In this document: positions 35,122 through 47,239 of the stretch, piece by piece | How positions within the stretch are numbered: the stretch's first letter is position 1 | Layout of the letters: every line of letters starts with the position of its first letter | Assembly: GCA_946800325.1 (NCBI GenBank) | Contig: OX326961.1 | Coordinates: 43,676,215 to 43,740,214 of the forward strand | Reading direction: 5' to 3' | From: Luzula sylvatica | Taxonomy: Eukaryota; Streptophyta; Magnoliopsida; Poales; Juncaceae | Length of the DNA: 64,000 nt | Made by a program: the position numbers and the translations under genes | Notes under the pieces: generated by a model | Told to the model about the DNA's origin: nothing | The model's database searches: none | The model's input: the letters and a program-made list of their open reading frames with translations, nothing else

Positions 35122-38100
35122 TGGTATCAGACGAAACCTCGGGCACCGACCTCCTTCCTCTCTCCGCCGCAAGCACCTCCATGGCGTCGCTGCAAGCACC
35201 TCCTTCCTCTTCTGCCGCGTCGCCAGCACAATCCTCTTCCATGGCGCTGTCGCCAGCTCCCCCTTCCTCTTCTGCTGCGTCGCCAGCTCCTCTACACCTT
35301 CATGGCGCTGTCGCCAGCAACTTCATGGCGCACAACCTCTCACTTCTCCCGCCTTCCTCTGCCATGGCGCCAACTTCCTCTACCATGGCGCCAACTTCCT
35401 CTGCCGCCACTACTTTCCTCTCTGGTGCATATCCTGGCCATGGTCTCTCCAGTCCAAATTTCCTCTCTGGTGCAACCCCTCTGACCTTACATCCTCTTCT
35501 CTCTGGTGCAACAAATGGCCTCTCCGGTACAAATTTCCTGCACTCTCTCGGGTCATCACTCGGCCCCGAATTTTCTGCCCCGAATTTTCTGCCTCGAATA
35601 ACCTACTCGCCTACTTCGCCGCGAGTCTCTCCCTCTTTTCCGCCCGGGTTTCCCGTTCCTCAAACCATCTCTCACGCTTCCGCCCCACTCTTTATTCCGG
35701 CCGGATCGTTTGGCACTCAATCCACGCCTCCGCTTGGCGCATACGGTCCGCCCATGCCTCATCCAATTGGCCATCCTCCTATGCCGATCAGTGCCAACCT
35801 CTCTTATTCGGGTGATACACCTATCTCTCGCGCACCGGTTACATTCAATCACCCGCTCTCGATTAAGTTGACTCGCGAAAATTTCCTCCTTTGGAAATCA
35901 CAAGTCATTCCGGTTCTAACCGGTTACGGACTCATGCATTTCGTTGACGGTTCTCACCTCTCGCCTCCCGCGCATATTACCGTCCAAGAAGGTGACTCTT
36001 ATTCCTTTGTCGTCAATCCGCATCATGACTTCTGGAAACGTCAAGATGCTCTCATCCTTGCGTGGCTTTTCTCATCCCTCTCCGAGACGGTACTTGTTCA
36101 ATTTGTAAATTGTAGCACGTCCTTGGATCTTTGGCGAGTCATCCATCAATTATACGCAAATCCGGCGATGTCCTCTCTCCTCGAAATCAAGCAACTTCTT
36201 CACTCGGCCAAAAAGGACAACCTCTCTTGTTCGGATTACGTACAGAAAATGCAAACCCTTGCGGATCGCCTCGCTTCTTTGGGGTCCCCAATCTCGGAGA
36301 TGGATCTTGTTCTCCACATCCTCAACGGACTTGGCCGCGAGTATGACTCCTTTGTCATGAACGTTTCCATGCGTCCGAATCCCTTGCCTCTTATGGAGCT
36401 TCTCGGTCACCTTCGTTGTCTCGAATGCCGTCTCGACTCTCATGATGCTATGCCGCCGATTGCCCAAATTGCCGCCGCCAAACCTAAGGTTCCGAACTCT
36501 TTTGCAGGTTTACTTCCGACACCAGGTCACACCGCACCTCCCCGGTTCTTGAGGCCTCCTTTTCCGAATCGTGGTCGTGGCAATGGTGGACGTGGTGGCC
36601 GTCATGGTGGACGTGGGGGACGTAAATCCGAAGAAGTGTGCCAAATTTGCGACAAACCGGGCCATGTTGCGTTGCGTTGTTGGAGCCGTTTCGATGCAAC
36701 TATTCAACCGATGACGAATGCTTCGCCTCAAGCCCAAACTGCGCAAGCCGTCTCCTCAGATACTCCACCGAACACCGTCGTTCCCACCGAGTGGTTTCTT
36801 GATACGGGTGCCACGCATCATGTGACGGCCGATCTCAACAACCTCTCGACACACTCCATGTATCTCGGCCATGATCAACTACGTGTCGGCAATGGTGAAG
36901 GTTTAAAAATTCTTAATCTTGGGTCTTCTCGTATTTCTTCTCCATCTAAATCTTTTCTTTTAAAGGATATTCTTCATGTCCCGTCCATCACTCAAAATCT
37001 TTTAAGTATCTCTCGTTTTACTCGTGACAATAATGTTTATCTTGAATTCTATTCTTCCTTTTGTTTTGTCAAGGATCGAGCAACGCACAAGGTGCTTCTT
37101 CAAGCCACTCTAGTTGATGGACTTTACAAGCTTTCTTCCTCCTTAGTGTCTTCGCCCCTAGCTTTCTTGACGAGTCGAGTTTCCGCCGATACGTGGCATC
37201 GTCGTTTTGGTCATGCGTCATCTTCCACCACCGCTCATCTTTTAAAGAAGTTCTCTCTTCCGTTTGCGTCTCAAACTATTTCTTTTTGTAACGATTGTTC
37301 TAAAGCGAAAGCACACAAATTACCGTTTTCTCGTTCTAGTTCTTGTGCTAAGTTTCCTCTTGATGTTGTTCATTCGGATTTGTGGGGTCCGTCTCCGGTA
37401 GTATCGAATTCTGGTTATAAGTATTATGTCATTTTTATCGATGAATTCTCTCGTTTCACTTGGTTATATTTTCTTTCTTCCAAGGATCAAGTGTCCGTTG
37501 TGTTTGAAAAATTTAAACAGGTTGTGGAAACCTTGTTTGCTCGATCCATCAAGGTTCTCCAAACGGATGGTGGTACCGAATACAAACCGATTTTTCGACT
37601 TCATCCCGGCATCACGCCTCAACTTTCATGCCCTCACACCCCCGAGCAAAACGGTGTAGCCGAGCGCAAACATCGCCATATCCTCGAGCTCGCCCTTTCG
37701 TGCATCTCCTCGGCTTCCATCCCTCTCGAATATTGGGATGAGGTATTTTTAAGCGTTATTTTCATTATCAATCGCTTACCTATCTCCTTGCAAAAATCTC
37801 CCTTCGAGTGTCTCTTTCACAAAGTGCCGGATTATGCATTCTTACGAGTACTTGGTTGCGCATGCTTTCCGAATTTGCGCCCCTATACTAAGAACAAGCT
37901 CGAATTTCGCTCGCTACCGTGTGTCTTTATGGGGTACTCTTCAAGCCACAAAGGATACAAATGCCTTCATCTTGAGACGAATCGAGTGTACATTAGCCGT
38001 GATGTCACCTTCGACGAACAAACGTTCCCGTTTGCTGTGCGACATGATCCGCCTTCCTCTCGGACTATTGATACGTTTTACTCTCCTCTAACGGTTTTGC

Positions 38101-40223
38101 CTTTTTTTAGGGTCACTCGGGAGGACACTGCTCGGCATTCGACGCCCCCGTCCGTCCCTCATACTCGCGATGCGGACTTTCGCGGTCCACCCTCTCATGT
38201 TGCCGATCGTCAGCCGGCTCCCTCGCTGCCCATCGGTACCGCCGAGACGGTACCACATGTCCCTCCTAGTCCACCGAGACCCACGTGTCCTACCGAGTCC
38301 GCCGAGCATACCTCGGTCTTACCCCCTGACGCTTCTAGTCCGCCGAGACCGCCGACCACCATCGAGCTTGCTGAGCATAACTCGGTCCTACCCCCTCGAG
38401 CTCCTGGTCCACCGACCTCGAGACCGCCGACCTCCATCGAGCTTGTCGAGCATTCCTCGGTCTTACCCCCCCACGTGCCTCTACCTTCTTCCTCTTCTAC
38501 GTTGACACTTGCCGTTCCTCCTCGTCAACATCCCATGGTCACTCGTCACCGTGACAATACACGTCGCCTCAGAGACCTCTCCGATTACCACCTTTATACG
38601 GTCACGAAGCATCCCTTGGCCTTCTCCGTAACGGTGGATGACGACGAACCGACGTGCTTCTCGAATGCCAACAAGCATCTTCCTTGGCGCCAAGCCATGG
38701 CTCATGAACTCGATGCTCTAGTTCAAAACAAGACGTGGATTCTAGTGCCACCACCCTCCAACCAAAACATCGTCGGATGCAAATGGGTGTACAAGCTCAA
38801 ACGACGTCCGGATGGGTCGATTGAACGTCACAAGGCGCGGTTGGTCGCCAAAGGTTATAACCAAACCGAAGGTGTCGATTATACCGAGACGTTTAGTCCG
38901 GTGGTCAAACCGGTTACCATTCGGGTGGTGCTCTCGATTGCAATTTCTCGCGGTTGGTCTCTACGACAACTTGATGTCAACAATGCCTTTCTTCACGGGG
39001 ATCTTCATGAAACGGTATACATGTCTCAACCTCCCGGTTTTACTAACTCGGAATTCCCCAACCATGTATGTTTGTTGAAGAAGGCACTTTACGGTCTCAA
39101 GCAAGCGCCCCGCGCGTGGTTTCATAAACTTCGCGCGGCCCTCCTTAGCCTCGGTTTCACCGTGTCTTCATCGGATTCATCCCTCTTCATCCGTACCGGC
39201 GATGCCCATACGGTATTCCTTCTTGTGTATGTTGATGATATCATTATTTCGGGTAGTGATGAGTCCATCGTCGACACTCTCATTCGGGAACTTGGTGCTC
39301 GATTCTCGTTGAAGGATCTAGGTGTACTTTCGTATTTCCTCGGGATCCATGCCGTTCACACCCCAAACGGCATTCACCTCAACCAAGCTCGCTATATCTC
39401 CTCTCTTCTCGGAAAAACCAAAATGGATGGAGCCAAACCGATCTCTTCTCCTCTTTCATCGGCCTCGGTTCTCTCCAAGCACGAAGGTAAACCTCTAGAC
39501 GATCCTTTTGAATATCGGAGTGTTGTAGGTGCACTTCAATATGCCACTATTACCCGACCGGACATTTCCTTTGCGGTCAACCGACTATCGCAATTCATGC
39601 ATTGTCCCACCGAGGACCATTGGACCGCGGTGAAACGGGTCCTTCGCTATCTAAAAGGATCTATCACTCACGGCTTGCACCTCTCCAACCTTGTTGCTCC
39701 GACCCTTCATGCGTACTCCGATGCCGATTGGGCGAGTTGTCCTGATGATCGCCGTTCCACAACGGGTTTTTGCATCTATCTCGGACCGAATCTCGTTTCT
39801 TGGAGCTCAAAGAAGCAACACACCGTGGCTCGATCCAGTACCGAATCGGAATACCGGAGTCTCGCAATGGCCACCGCCGAGGTAATTTGGCTCCAATCTC
39901 TCCTCCGCGAGCTCAATTTTCCTCTTTTAGCCTCGCCGGTACTTTGGTGCGACAACTTGGGTGCAACCTTCCTTGCGTCCAATCCCGTCTTCCATGCTCG
40001 AACGAAGCACATCGAGATTGATTTTCACTTCATCCGTGATCGCATCGATTCCAAGCAACTACAAGTAAAATTCATTTGCTCCTCCGATCAAGTCGCGGAT
40101 GCCCTAACCAAAGCTCTTCCCGCTCCGCGCTTCATGGCTCTTCGTTCCAAACTCACCGTTCATGACTCCCCGGTTTCGTTTGAGGGGGGATGTCAAGCTA
40201 ATGGATCATCCAATAAGAAATAA
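35121..40223 (+). CDS. Copia Gag-Pol polyprotein, 1700 aa
   Basis: The frame starts at the first AUG after the LTR TATA box; that AUG is made from the last LTR base plus the TG of the primer-binding site. Residues 1-230 are low-complexity Ser/Ala/Pro. A copia Gag domain follows ([13 protein letters not shown]), then a zinc knuckle [14 protein letters not shown], protease [10 protein letters not shown], the integrase HHCC region (WHRRFGHAS ... CNDC), and an integrase core with D (HSDLWGP), D (QTDGGTEY) and E (NGVAERKH). Reverse transcriptase has YVDDIIISG and RNase H has [19 protein letters not shown]. All expected catalytic motifs are present with no stop. The stop codon lies 33 bp inside the 3' LTR, so the tail is encoded by polypurine tract and LTR. 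Translation could instead begin at the ATG near 35180. GC and codon use differ sharply from the AT-rich neighbourhood. Confidence 0.95.
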   Translation: MVSDETSGTDLLPLSAASTSMASLQAPPSSSAASPAQSSSMALSPAPPSSSAASPAPLHLHGAVASNFMAHNLSLLPPSSAMAPTSSTMAPTSSAATTFLSGAYPGHGLSSPNFLSGATPLTLHPLLSGATNGLSGTNFLHSLGSSLGPEFSAPNFLPRITYSPTSPRVSPSFPPGFPVPQTISHASAPLFIPAGSFGTQSTPPLGAYGPPMPHPIGHPPMPISANLSYSGDTPISRAPVTFNHPLSIKLTRENFLLWKSQVIPVLTGYGLMHFVDGSHLSPPAHITVQEGDSYSFVVNPHHDFWKRQDALILAWLFSSLSETVLVQFVNCSTSLDLWRVIHQLYANPAMSSLLEIKQLLHSAKKDNLSCSDYVQKMQTLADRLASLGSPISEMDLVLHILNGLGREYDSFVMNVSMRPNPLPLMELLGHLRCLECRLDSHDAMPPIAQIAAAKPKVPNSFAGLLPTPGHTAPPRFLRPPFPNRGRGNGGRGGRHGGRGGRKSEEVCQICDKPGHVALRCWSRFDATIQPMTNASPQAQTAQAVSSDTPPNTVVPTEWFLDTGATHHVTADLNNLSTHSMYLGHDQLRVGNGEGLKILNLGSSRISSPSKSFLLKDILHVPSITQNLLSISRFTRDNNVYLEFYSSFCFVKDRATHKVLLQATLVDGLYKLSSSLVSSPLAFLTSRVSADTWHRRFGHASSSTTAHLLKKFSLPFASQTISFCNDCSKAKAHKLPFSRSSSCAKFPLDVVHSDLWGPSPVVSNSGYKYYVIFIDEFSRFTWLYFLSSKDQVSVVFEKFKQVVETLFARSIKVLQTDGGTEYKPIFRLHPGITPQLSCPHTPEQNGVAERKHRHILELALSCISSASIPLEYWDEVFLSVIFIINRLPISLQKSPFECLFHKVPDYAFLRVLGCACFPNLRPYTKNKLEFRSLPCVFMGYSSSHKGYKCLHLETNRVYISRDVTFDEQTFPFAVRHDPPSSRTIDTFYSPLTVLPFFRVTREDTARHSTPPSVPHTRDADFRGPPSHVADRQPAPSLPIGTAETVPHVPPSPPRPTCPTESAEHTSVLPPDASSPPRPPTTIELAEHNSVLPPRAPGPPTSRPPTSIELVEHSSVLPPHVPLPSSSSTLTLAVPPRQHPMVTRHRDNTRRLRDLSDYHLYTVTKHPLAFSVTVDDDEPTCFSNANKHLPWRQAMAHELDALVQNKTWILVPPPSNQNIVGCKWVYKLKRRPDGSIERHKARLVAKGYNQTEGVDYTETFSPVVKPVTIRVVLSIAISRGWSLRQLDVNNAFLHGDLHETVYMSQPPGFTNSEFPNHVCLLKKALYGLKQAPRAWFHKLRAALLSLGFTVSSSDSSLFIRTGDAHTVFLLVYVDDIIISGSDESIVDTLIRELGARFSLKDLGVLSYFLGIHAVHTPNGIHLNQARYISSLLGKTKMDGAKPISSPLSSASVLSKHEGKPLDDPFEYRSVVGALQYATITRPDISFAVNRLSQFMHCPTEDHWTAVKRVLRYLKGSITHGLHLSNLVAPTLHAYSDADWASCPDDRRSTTGFCIYLGPNLVSWSSKKQHTVARSSTESEYRSLAMATAEVIWLQSLLRELNFPLLASPVLWCDNLGATFLASNPVFHARTKHIEIDFHFIRDRIDSKQLQVKFICSSDQVADALTKALPAPRFMALRSKLTVHDSPVSFEGGCQANGSSNKK
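35122..35131 (+). other. Primer-binding site (initiator Met-tRNA type)
   Basis: TGGTATCAGA immediately follows the LTR and is the standard plant copia site complementary to the 3' end of initiator tRNA-Met. It overlaps the first four codons of the open frame. Confidence 0.92.
40182..40190 (+). other. Polypurine tract
   Basis: GAGGGGGGA sits directly against the 3' LTR and would prime plus-strand DNA synthesis. It is also translated as part of the Gag-Pol tail. Confidence 0.88.
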
Positions 40224-40368
40224 TGGATGATCCGTTTAGGTTTATGAATTTATTCAATTTAGTCCCTTAGAGTTTTATTATTTGTGTTTTAGGTTAGAAT
40301 ATATATAAGCTAATCTTGTAATTGATTAAGATTTAATTAAGAAAACATTTTCTCTAATCTCTTCAATA
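40191..40368 (+). repeat. 3' LTR, 178 bp
   Basis: Identical to 34944-35121. The polyprotein stop codon is at 40221-40223 within this LTR. Confidence 0.93.
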
Positions 40369-40373
40369 ATTAG

Positions 40374-41304
40374 ATTCTTCATTCTAATTGTAGTGTCCCA
40401 AATTCACAAAATAATTTTTCTCTTGTACCAATGCCATAGTATAATTTTGGGGATTTACATACTTACCCTTACGAAAAATAATATAATCTATTTAATACTA
40501 ATGTCTATTATATTTTGTAAGTTTGGAAAAGATAAAAATGTTAGATTTTGAAATATTAAATATGATATATATATTTTTTTCCAATGGATTAATATGATAT
40601 TTTGGAATTTTAGATGGGTAAATATGCCCCCTATCCTACACTCCTCCTTCTCGTCTTCTCCGTCGTCCTTTTGTCCTTATCTTTCGTTGTTTCCTTTCTC
40701 GTCTTGCACACTAATTTCTTTTCTCTTTTTTTTTTTTTTTTCTTTTGAAATGATGGTTATGATTAGCCATGCGATGATGGTGATGAAAATCGTTTCTATG
40801 ACCTACTAGACAATTCCTCGCTGCCTTATCCATTCCGCGCTTTCATGACCTTCTAAAACGAGGGTTATGATTCTAGCTTTCGTAATCATGGAGTTAAGCC
40901 ATGGGATACATGACGCTTCCTACATTTAGCAACAATGACTCAATAATGATGAATACTGTAACTATCGCTTCCTAATACTCTTGATGCTCGCCGTTCATGT
41001 CAAATGAAAAAGAGGCATAAATCCCGATTATGACAGTGGTATTTGTTATTTCAAATTATATTTGATTGTTTCAAAATAATACCAATCATTTCAATAATTT
41101 TTCTCTAGGTGCGTTAAGTTAGGAAAATATAATTAAAGAACAAATGGAGCACATCGAGAACAACACAATATATGAAGTCAATATTCTACCAGCAACAAGC
41201 TCGTATTCTAGACGAGAAAAGGTAATACTCATGAAAAACGAAATGGACATTCTTCAAGACATCTTGAAGGTTATCACAAACTCAAATCATTCTTGTAACA
41301 CTCT
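40374..41304. other. Spacer between copia element and satellite
   Basis: No gene was recognised. An 86-codon frame at 41144-41404 (starting MEHIENNTIYEVNILPA) runs into the first satellite unit and shows no known domain. It might be a captured exon fragment, but there is no independent support. Confidence 0.4.
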
Positions 41305-44300
41305 CAGTAGTCAAAGATCCGATCCAAATCATCTCAAAAACTCGTTATTTGGACTCCTTAGAAAATTAAAAGATTGTTATGAATCAAAAAATAAACTTTC
41401 TTAGTATTTGTAAAATTTTGGAAAAATTTATGTAGTAAAAGATACGGTACAAATAATCTAAAAATAAGTTATTTTAACTCCTCAAAACGTAAAAAATTTG
41501 TTATGAATTAAAAATAAAACTTTTTTTTTGTGTTTGTACAATTTCGTGAAAAATCAAGTCGTAAAAGATTCTATCCAAACCATCTAAAAACACGTTATTC
41601 GGACTCATCAGAGAATTAAAAGATTGTTATGAATCGAAAAACAAACTTTCTTATTGTTTGTAAAATTTGGTGAAAATTTATGTAGTAAAAGATACGATAC
41701 AAATGATCTAAAAATAAGTTATTTGAACTCCTCAAAACATAAAAATATTGCTATGAATCGAAATGAAAATTTTCTTTGTGTTTGTACAATTTGGTGAAAA
41801 GTAAAATAGTAAAAGATTCGATCCAAACCATCTCAAAAACAAGTTATTTGGACTCCTCAGAGAATTAATAGATTGTTATAAATCGAAAACAGACTTTGTT
41901 AGTGTCTGTAAAATTTGGTGAAAAATTATGTAGTAAAAGATACGATACAAATGATCTAAAAACACGTTATTTGGACTCCTCAAAGCGTAAAAACAAGTTA
42001 TTGAATCGATAAAAAATACTTTCTTAGTGTTTGTAAAATTTGGTGAAAAATTATGTAGTAAAAGATACAATACAAATGATCTAAAAAAAGTTATTTCAAC
42101 TCCTCAAAGCGTGAAAAGATTGCTATGAATCGAAAAGAAAAACTTTCTTTGTGTTTGTATAATATGGTAAAAAGTTAAGTAGTAAAAGATTCAATTCAAA
42201 CCATCTAAAAAACACATTATTTGGATTCCCCAGAGAATTAAAAGATTGATATGAATCGAAAAACAAACTTTCTTAGTGTTTGTAAAATTTGTTGAAAAGT
42301 TATGTAATAAAATATACGATACAAATGATCTAAAAACAAGTTATTAAACTCCTCAAAGTGTAAAAAGATTGTTATGAATCGAAAAAAAAACTTTCTTCGT
42401 GTTTGTATAATTTGGTGAAAAGTTAAGTAGTGAAAGATTCGATCCAAACCATCTCAAAAACACTTTATTTGGACTCATCAGAGAATTAAAAGATTGTTAT
42501 GAATCGAAAAACAAACTTTCTTAGTGTTTTTAAAATTTGGTGAAAAGTTATGTAGTAAAAGATATGATACAAATGATCTAAAGACAAGTTATTCGAACTC
42601 CTCAAAGGATAAAAAGATTGTTATGAATCGAAAAGAAAACTTTCTTTGTGTTTGTACAATTTTGTGAAAAGTTAAGTCGTACAAGATTTGATCCAAACCA
42701 TCTTAAAAACACGTTATTCGGACTACACAGAGAATTAAAAGATTGTTATGAATAGAAAAACAAACTTTCTTAGTGTTTGTAAAATTTGGTGAAAAGTTAG
42801 GTAGTAAAAGATACGATACAAATGATCTAAAAACACGTTATTTGGACTCCTCAAAGCGTAAAAATGAGTTATTGAATTGATAAACAAACTTTCATAGTGT
42901 TTATAAAATTTGGTGAAAATTTTATGTAGTGAAAGGTATGATACAAATGATCTAAAAATAACTTATTTGAACTCCTCAAAGCGTAAAAAGATTGCTATGA
43001 ATCGGAAATAAAACTTTCTTTGTGTTTGTACAATTTGGTGAAAAGTTAAGTAATTAAAAGATTCCACCCAAACCATCTAAAAAACACGGTATTTGGACTC
43101 CTCAGGGAATTATAAGATTGTTAAGAATAGAAAAACAAACTTTCTTAGTGTCTATAAAATTTGGTGAAAAGTTATGTTGTAAAAGATACGATACAAATGA
43201 TCTCAAAACACGTTATTTGAACTCCTCAAAGCATAAAAACAAGTTATTGAATCGATAAACAAACTTTCTTAGTGTTCGTAAAATTTGGTGAAACGTTATG
43301 TAGTGAAATGTACGGTTCAAATGATCTAAAAATAAGTTATTTTGTACTCCTCAAAGCGTAAAAAAATTGCTATGAATCGGAAAGAAAACTTTATTTGTGT
43401 TTGTACAATTTGGTGAAAAGTTAAGTCGTAAAAGATTTGATCCAAACCATCTCAAAAACACTGTATTTAGACTCATCTGGGAATTAAAGATTGTTAAGAA
43501 TAGAAAAACAAAATTTCTTAGTGTCTATAAAATTTGGTGAAAAGTTATGTAGTAAAAGATACGATACAAACGATCTAAAAACATGTTATTTGGACTGCTC
43601 AAAGCGTAAACACAAGTTATTGAATCGATACACGAACTTTTTTAGTGTTTGTAAAATTTGGTGAAAAGTTATGTAGTAAAAGATACGATACAAATGATCT
43701 AAAAACAAGTTATGTGAAGTCCTCAAAGCGTAAAAAGGTTGCAATGAATTGAAAAGAAAACTTTTTTTTTGTGTTTGTAGAATTTAATGAAAAGTTAAGT
43801 AGTAAAAGATTCAATCCAAACCATTTGAAAAACACATTATTTGGACTCCTCAGAGAATTAAAAGATTGTTATGAATCGAAAAACAAACTTTCTTAGTGTT
43901 CGTAAAATTTGGGGAAAAGTTATGTAGTAAAAGATGCGATACAAATGATCTAAATTAAAAACAAGTCATTTTAAATTCTCAAAGCGTAAAAAGATTGTTA
44001 TGAATCGAAAAAAAAACTTTCTTTGTGTTTGGACAATTTCGTGAAAAATTAAGTCGTAAAAGATTCGATCCAAACCATCTCAAAAACACGTTATTTGGAC
44101 TCCTCAGAGAATAAAAAGATTGTTGTGAATCGAAAAAGAAAATTTCTTAGTGTTTGTAAAATTTGGTGAAGAGTTATGTAGTAAAAGATACGATACAAAT
44201 GATCTAAAAACACGTTATTTGAACTCCTCCAAGCGTAAAAACAAGTTATTGAATTGAAAAAAAACTTTTTTAGTGTTTGTAAAATTTGGTGAAAATTTAT

Positions 44301-46362
44301 GTAGTAAAAGATACGATACAAATGATCTAAAAACAAGTTATTTGAACTCTTCCAAACGTAAAAAGATTGCTATGAATCGAAAATAAAACTTTCTTTGTGT
44401 TTGTACAATTTGGTGAAACGTTAAGTAGTAAAAGATTCAATCCAAACCATCTCAAAAACACGTTATTTGGACTCCTCAGAGAACAAAAAGATTGTTATGA
44501 ATCGAAAACAAATTTTCTTAGTGTTTGTAAAATTTGGTGAAAAATTATGTAGTAAAATATACGATACAAATGATCTAAAGACAAGTTTTGTGAACTCCTC
44601 AAAGCGTAAACATATTGCTATGAATCGAAAATAAAATTTTCTTTGTGTTTGTACAATTTGGTGAAAAGTTAAGTCGTAAAGATTCGATCCAAACCATCTC
44701 AAAAACACGTTATTTGAACTCCTCAGAGAATTAAAAGATTATTATGAATAGGAAAACAAACTTTCTTAATATTTGTAAAATTTGGTGAAAAGTTATCTAA
44801 TAAAAGATAAGATACAAATGATCTAAAAACAAGTTATTTGGACTCCTCAAAGCGTAAAAACAAGTTATTGAATCGACAAACAAACTTTCTTAGAGTTTGT
44901 TAAATTTGGTGAAAAGTTATGTAGTCAAAGCTATGATACGTACAAATGATCTAAAAACAAGTTATTTGAACTCCTCAAAGCGTAAAAAGATTGCTATTAA
45001 TTGAAAAGAAAACTTTCTTTGTGTTTGTACAATTTGGTGAAAAGTCAAGTCATAAAAGATTCGATCCAAACCATCTCAACAACACGGTATTTGGACTCCT
45101 CAAGGAATTAAAAGATTGTTATGAAGCGAAAAACAAACTTTCTTAGTGTTTGTAAAATTTGGTGAAATGTTATGCAGTAAAAGATACGATACAAATGATC
45201 TAAAAACAAGTTATTTGAACTCCTCAAAGTGTAAAAAGATTGCTATGAATCGAAAAGAAAATTTTATTTGTGTTTGTACAATTTGGTGAAAAGTTAAGCC
45301 GGAAAAGATTCGATCCAAACCTTCTCAAAAACACGTTATTTGGACTCCTCAAAACGTAAAAAGATTGCTGTGAATCGAAAAGAAAACTTTATTTGTGTTT
45401 GTACAATTTGGTGAAAAGTTAAGTAGTAAAAGATTCAATCCAAACCATCTCAAAAACACGTTATTTGGACTCCTCAGAAAATTAAAAGATTGTTATGAAG
45501 CGAAAAACAAACTTTCGTAGTCTTTGTAATATTTGGTGAAAAGTTATGTAGTAAAAGATACGATACAAATGATCTAAAAACAAGTTATTTGAACTCCTCA
45601 AAGCGTAAAAAGATTGCTATGAATCGAAAATAAAACTTTCTTTGTGTTTGTACAATTTGGTGGAAAGTTAAGTAGTAAAAGTTTCGATCCAAACCATATC
45701 AAAAACACGTTATTTGGACTTCTCGGAAAATTAAAAGATTGTTATGAAGCGAAAAACAAACATTCTTAGTGTTTGTAAAATTTGGTGAAAAATTATGTAG
45801 TAAAAGATACGATACTAATGATCTAAAAACAAGATATTTGAACTCCTCAAATCATAAAAAGATTGCTATGTGTTTGTAAAATTTGGTGAAAAGTTAAGTA
45901 TTTGAACTCCTTAGTATATGTAAAATTTGGTGAATAGATTGTATCTTTTACTCGGAGAATTAAAAGATTGTTTGGTGAATAGTATTTGTATCTTTTACTC
46001 AGAGAATTAAAAGATTGTTATGAATTGAAAAACAAAATTTCTTAGTGTTTGTAAAATTTGGTGAAAAGTTACGAACTAAAAAATATGATACGAATGATCT
46101 AAAAACACATTATTTGAACTCATCAAAGCGTAAAAACAAGTTATTGAATCGATAAACAAACTTTCTTAATGTTTGTAAAATTTGCTGAAAAAGCATGTAG
46201 TAAAAGATACGATACAAATCATTTAAAAACAAGTTATTTGAACTCCTCAAAATGTAAAAAGATTGCTATGAATTGAAAAGAAAAGAAATTTGTGTTTGTA
46301 CAATTTGATGAAAAGTTAAGTAGTAAAATATTCGATCCAAACCATCTCAAAAACAAATTATT
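41305..46362. repeat. 5-kb satellite array, about 124-bp monomers of two alternating subtypes
   Basis: About 40 monomers. Subtype A reads AAAATTTGGTGAAAAGTTAT, then GATACGATACAAATGATCT, then CTCCTCAAAGCGTAAAAA. Subtype B reads GTACAATTTGGTGAAAAGTT, then GATTCGATCCAAACCATCTC, then CTCCTCAGAGAATTAAAA. They mostly alternate A-B (dimer about 248 bp). An extra A-type unit with ACAAGTTATTGAATCGATAAA makes A-A-B trimers in places. The array is irregular at the right end (about 45850-46020). Minus-strand frames rich in Phe, Tyr and His are by-products. Confidence 0.93.
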
Positions 46363-47239
46363 TTGACCGAAATTCTCTCTTTCTTTTTTTTCTTTTTTTT
46401 GTTACAAGTCCGCCCGCAGAAAAAGAAAAAAATAATTATGGTTGATGATCTCAAGTGCTAGTGTATGCTCCTTGCTGGAGTTTGTCAAGAGAGAATTTTT
46501 GTTGTTGTCATAGTGTCAATATTTAAGCATGTTTTTATAATTTTATTGTCTCTGCAATTAAAAAAGAGAAACAAGAGGGGTCTTTTGCTGTTTAATTTTG
46601 TTGCCTCAATTAACAGACGAGGCCTGGGATTGCGTGCTTGATATGAACTAAAAATAATTAATGTAAAAGATGTACATATTCCTTTTAACATATTTCAAGT
46701 TTTAATTATTTTAATGATATGTATCATATATAATTCTCGGTATATTATATATTATAAATTAATTTCAATGAAAATAATTATATTAAAAATTGAGTTAGAA
46801 TTTGTTTCAAGTTTAACCTGAGCGAGCTCAAACTCAGCTCAGCTCAATAAGTTTTCGACCTAACTTGACTCGGTTCAATTAATTTCGAATTAAAGTCGAG
46901 TGAACTACAACCGAGCTATAAACGCGTCGAACACGAACGAGCTACGAGACACGAACTAAACTTGCAGCCCTAAAACTAATGTACTATCGAAATCATAATT
47001 CAGTTTCTAGTACTAAAACCGGGAATTCAAATACCGTTAGTTGAAATACCATGTCTTTTCCTGTCGGATCTAGATCCATTACCAGAATCAACAATCCGGA
47101 ACCCGTTTTGTCCGAATCGTAGGTCGTCTGTTCCGATCTTGCGCGGTACACAAGCAAACCGCAAAGCTTTCCTCTTTCTCTGGAACATTTCACAACAGTG
47201 CCTCAAATTTTGGAATTCTAGTATTTGATTAGATAATCA
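46363..47239. other. Spacer and promoter region upstream of the Rab3GAP gene
   Basis: At 46803-46978 a block rich in GAGCTCAAACTCAGCTCAGC and ending AACTTGCAGCCCTAAAAC resembles the terminus of a common plant DNA transposon (read in reverse, GGGCTGCAAGTTTAGTTCG). The last 200 bp must contain the promoter and 5' UTR of the Rab3GAP gene, but no TATA box is obvious. Confidence 0.4.

Larger units (their letters stand above)
34944..40368 (+). mobile_element. Full-length, apparently intact Ty1/copia retrotransposon
   Basis: 5425 bp, bounded by two identical 178-bp LTRs and a 5-bp target duplication ATTAG (34939-34943 and 40369-40373). It has a primer-binding site directly after the left LTR, a polypurine tract directly before the right LTR, and one uninterrupted gag-pol frame. 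Integrase precedes reverse transcriptase, which defines copia. Identical LTRs imply very recent insertion. Exact lineage (Ale or similar) is not settled from the sequence alone. Confidence 0.97.

Noticed and set aside
41876..44708. Minus-strand frames such as FLDHLYRIFYYITFHQI repeated through the satellite
   Set aside because: They follow the 124-bp monomer exactly, are broken irregularly and shift frame with indels between monomers; no start or splice logic.
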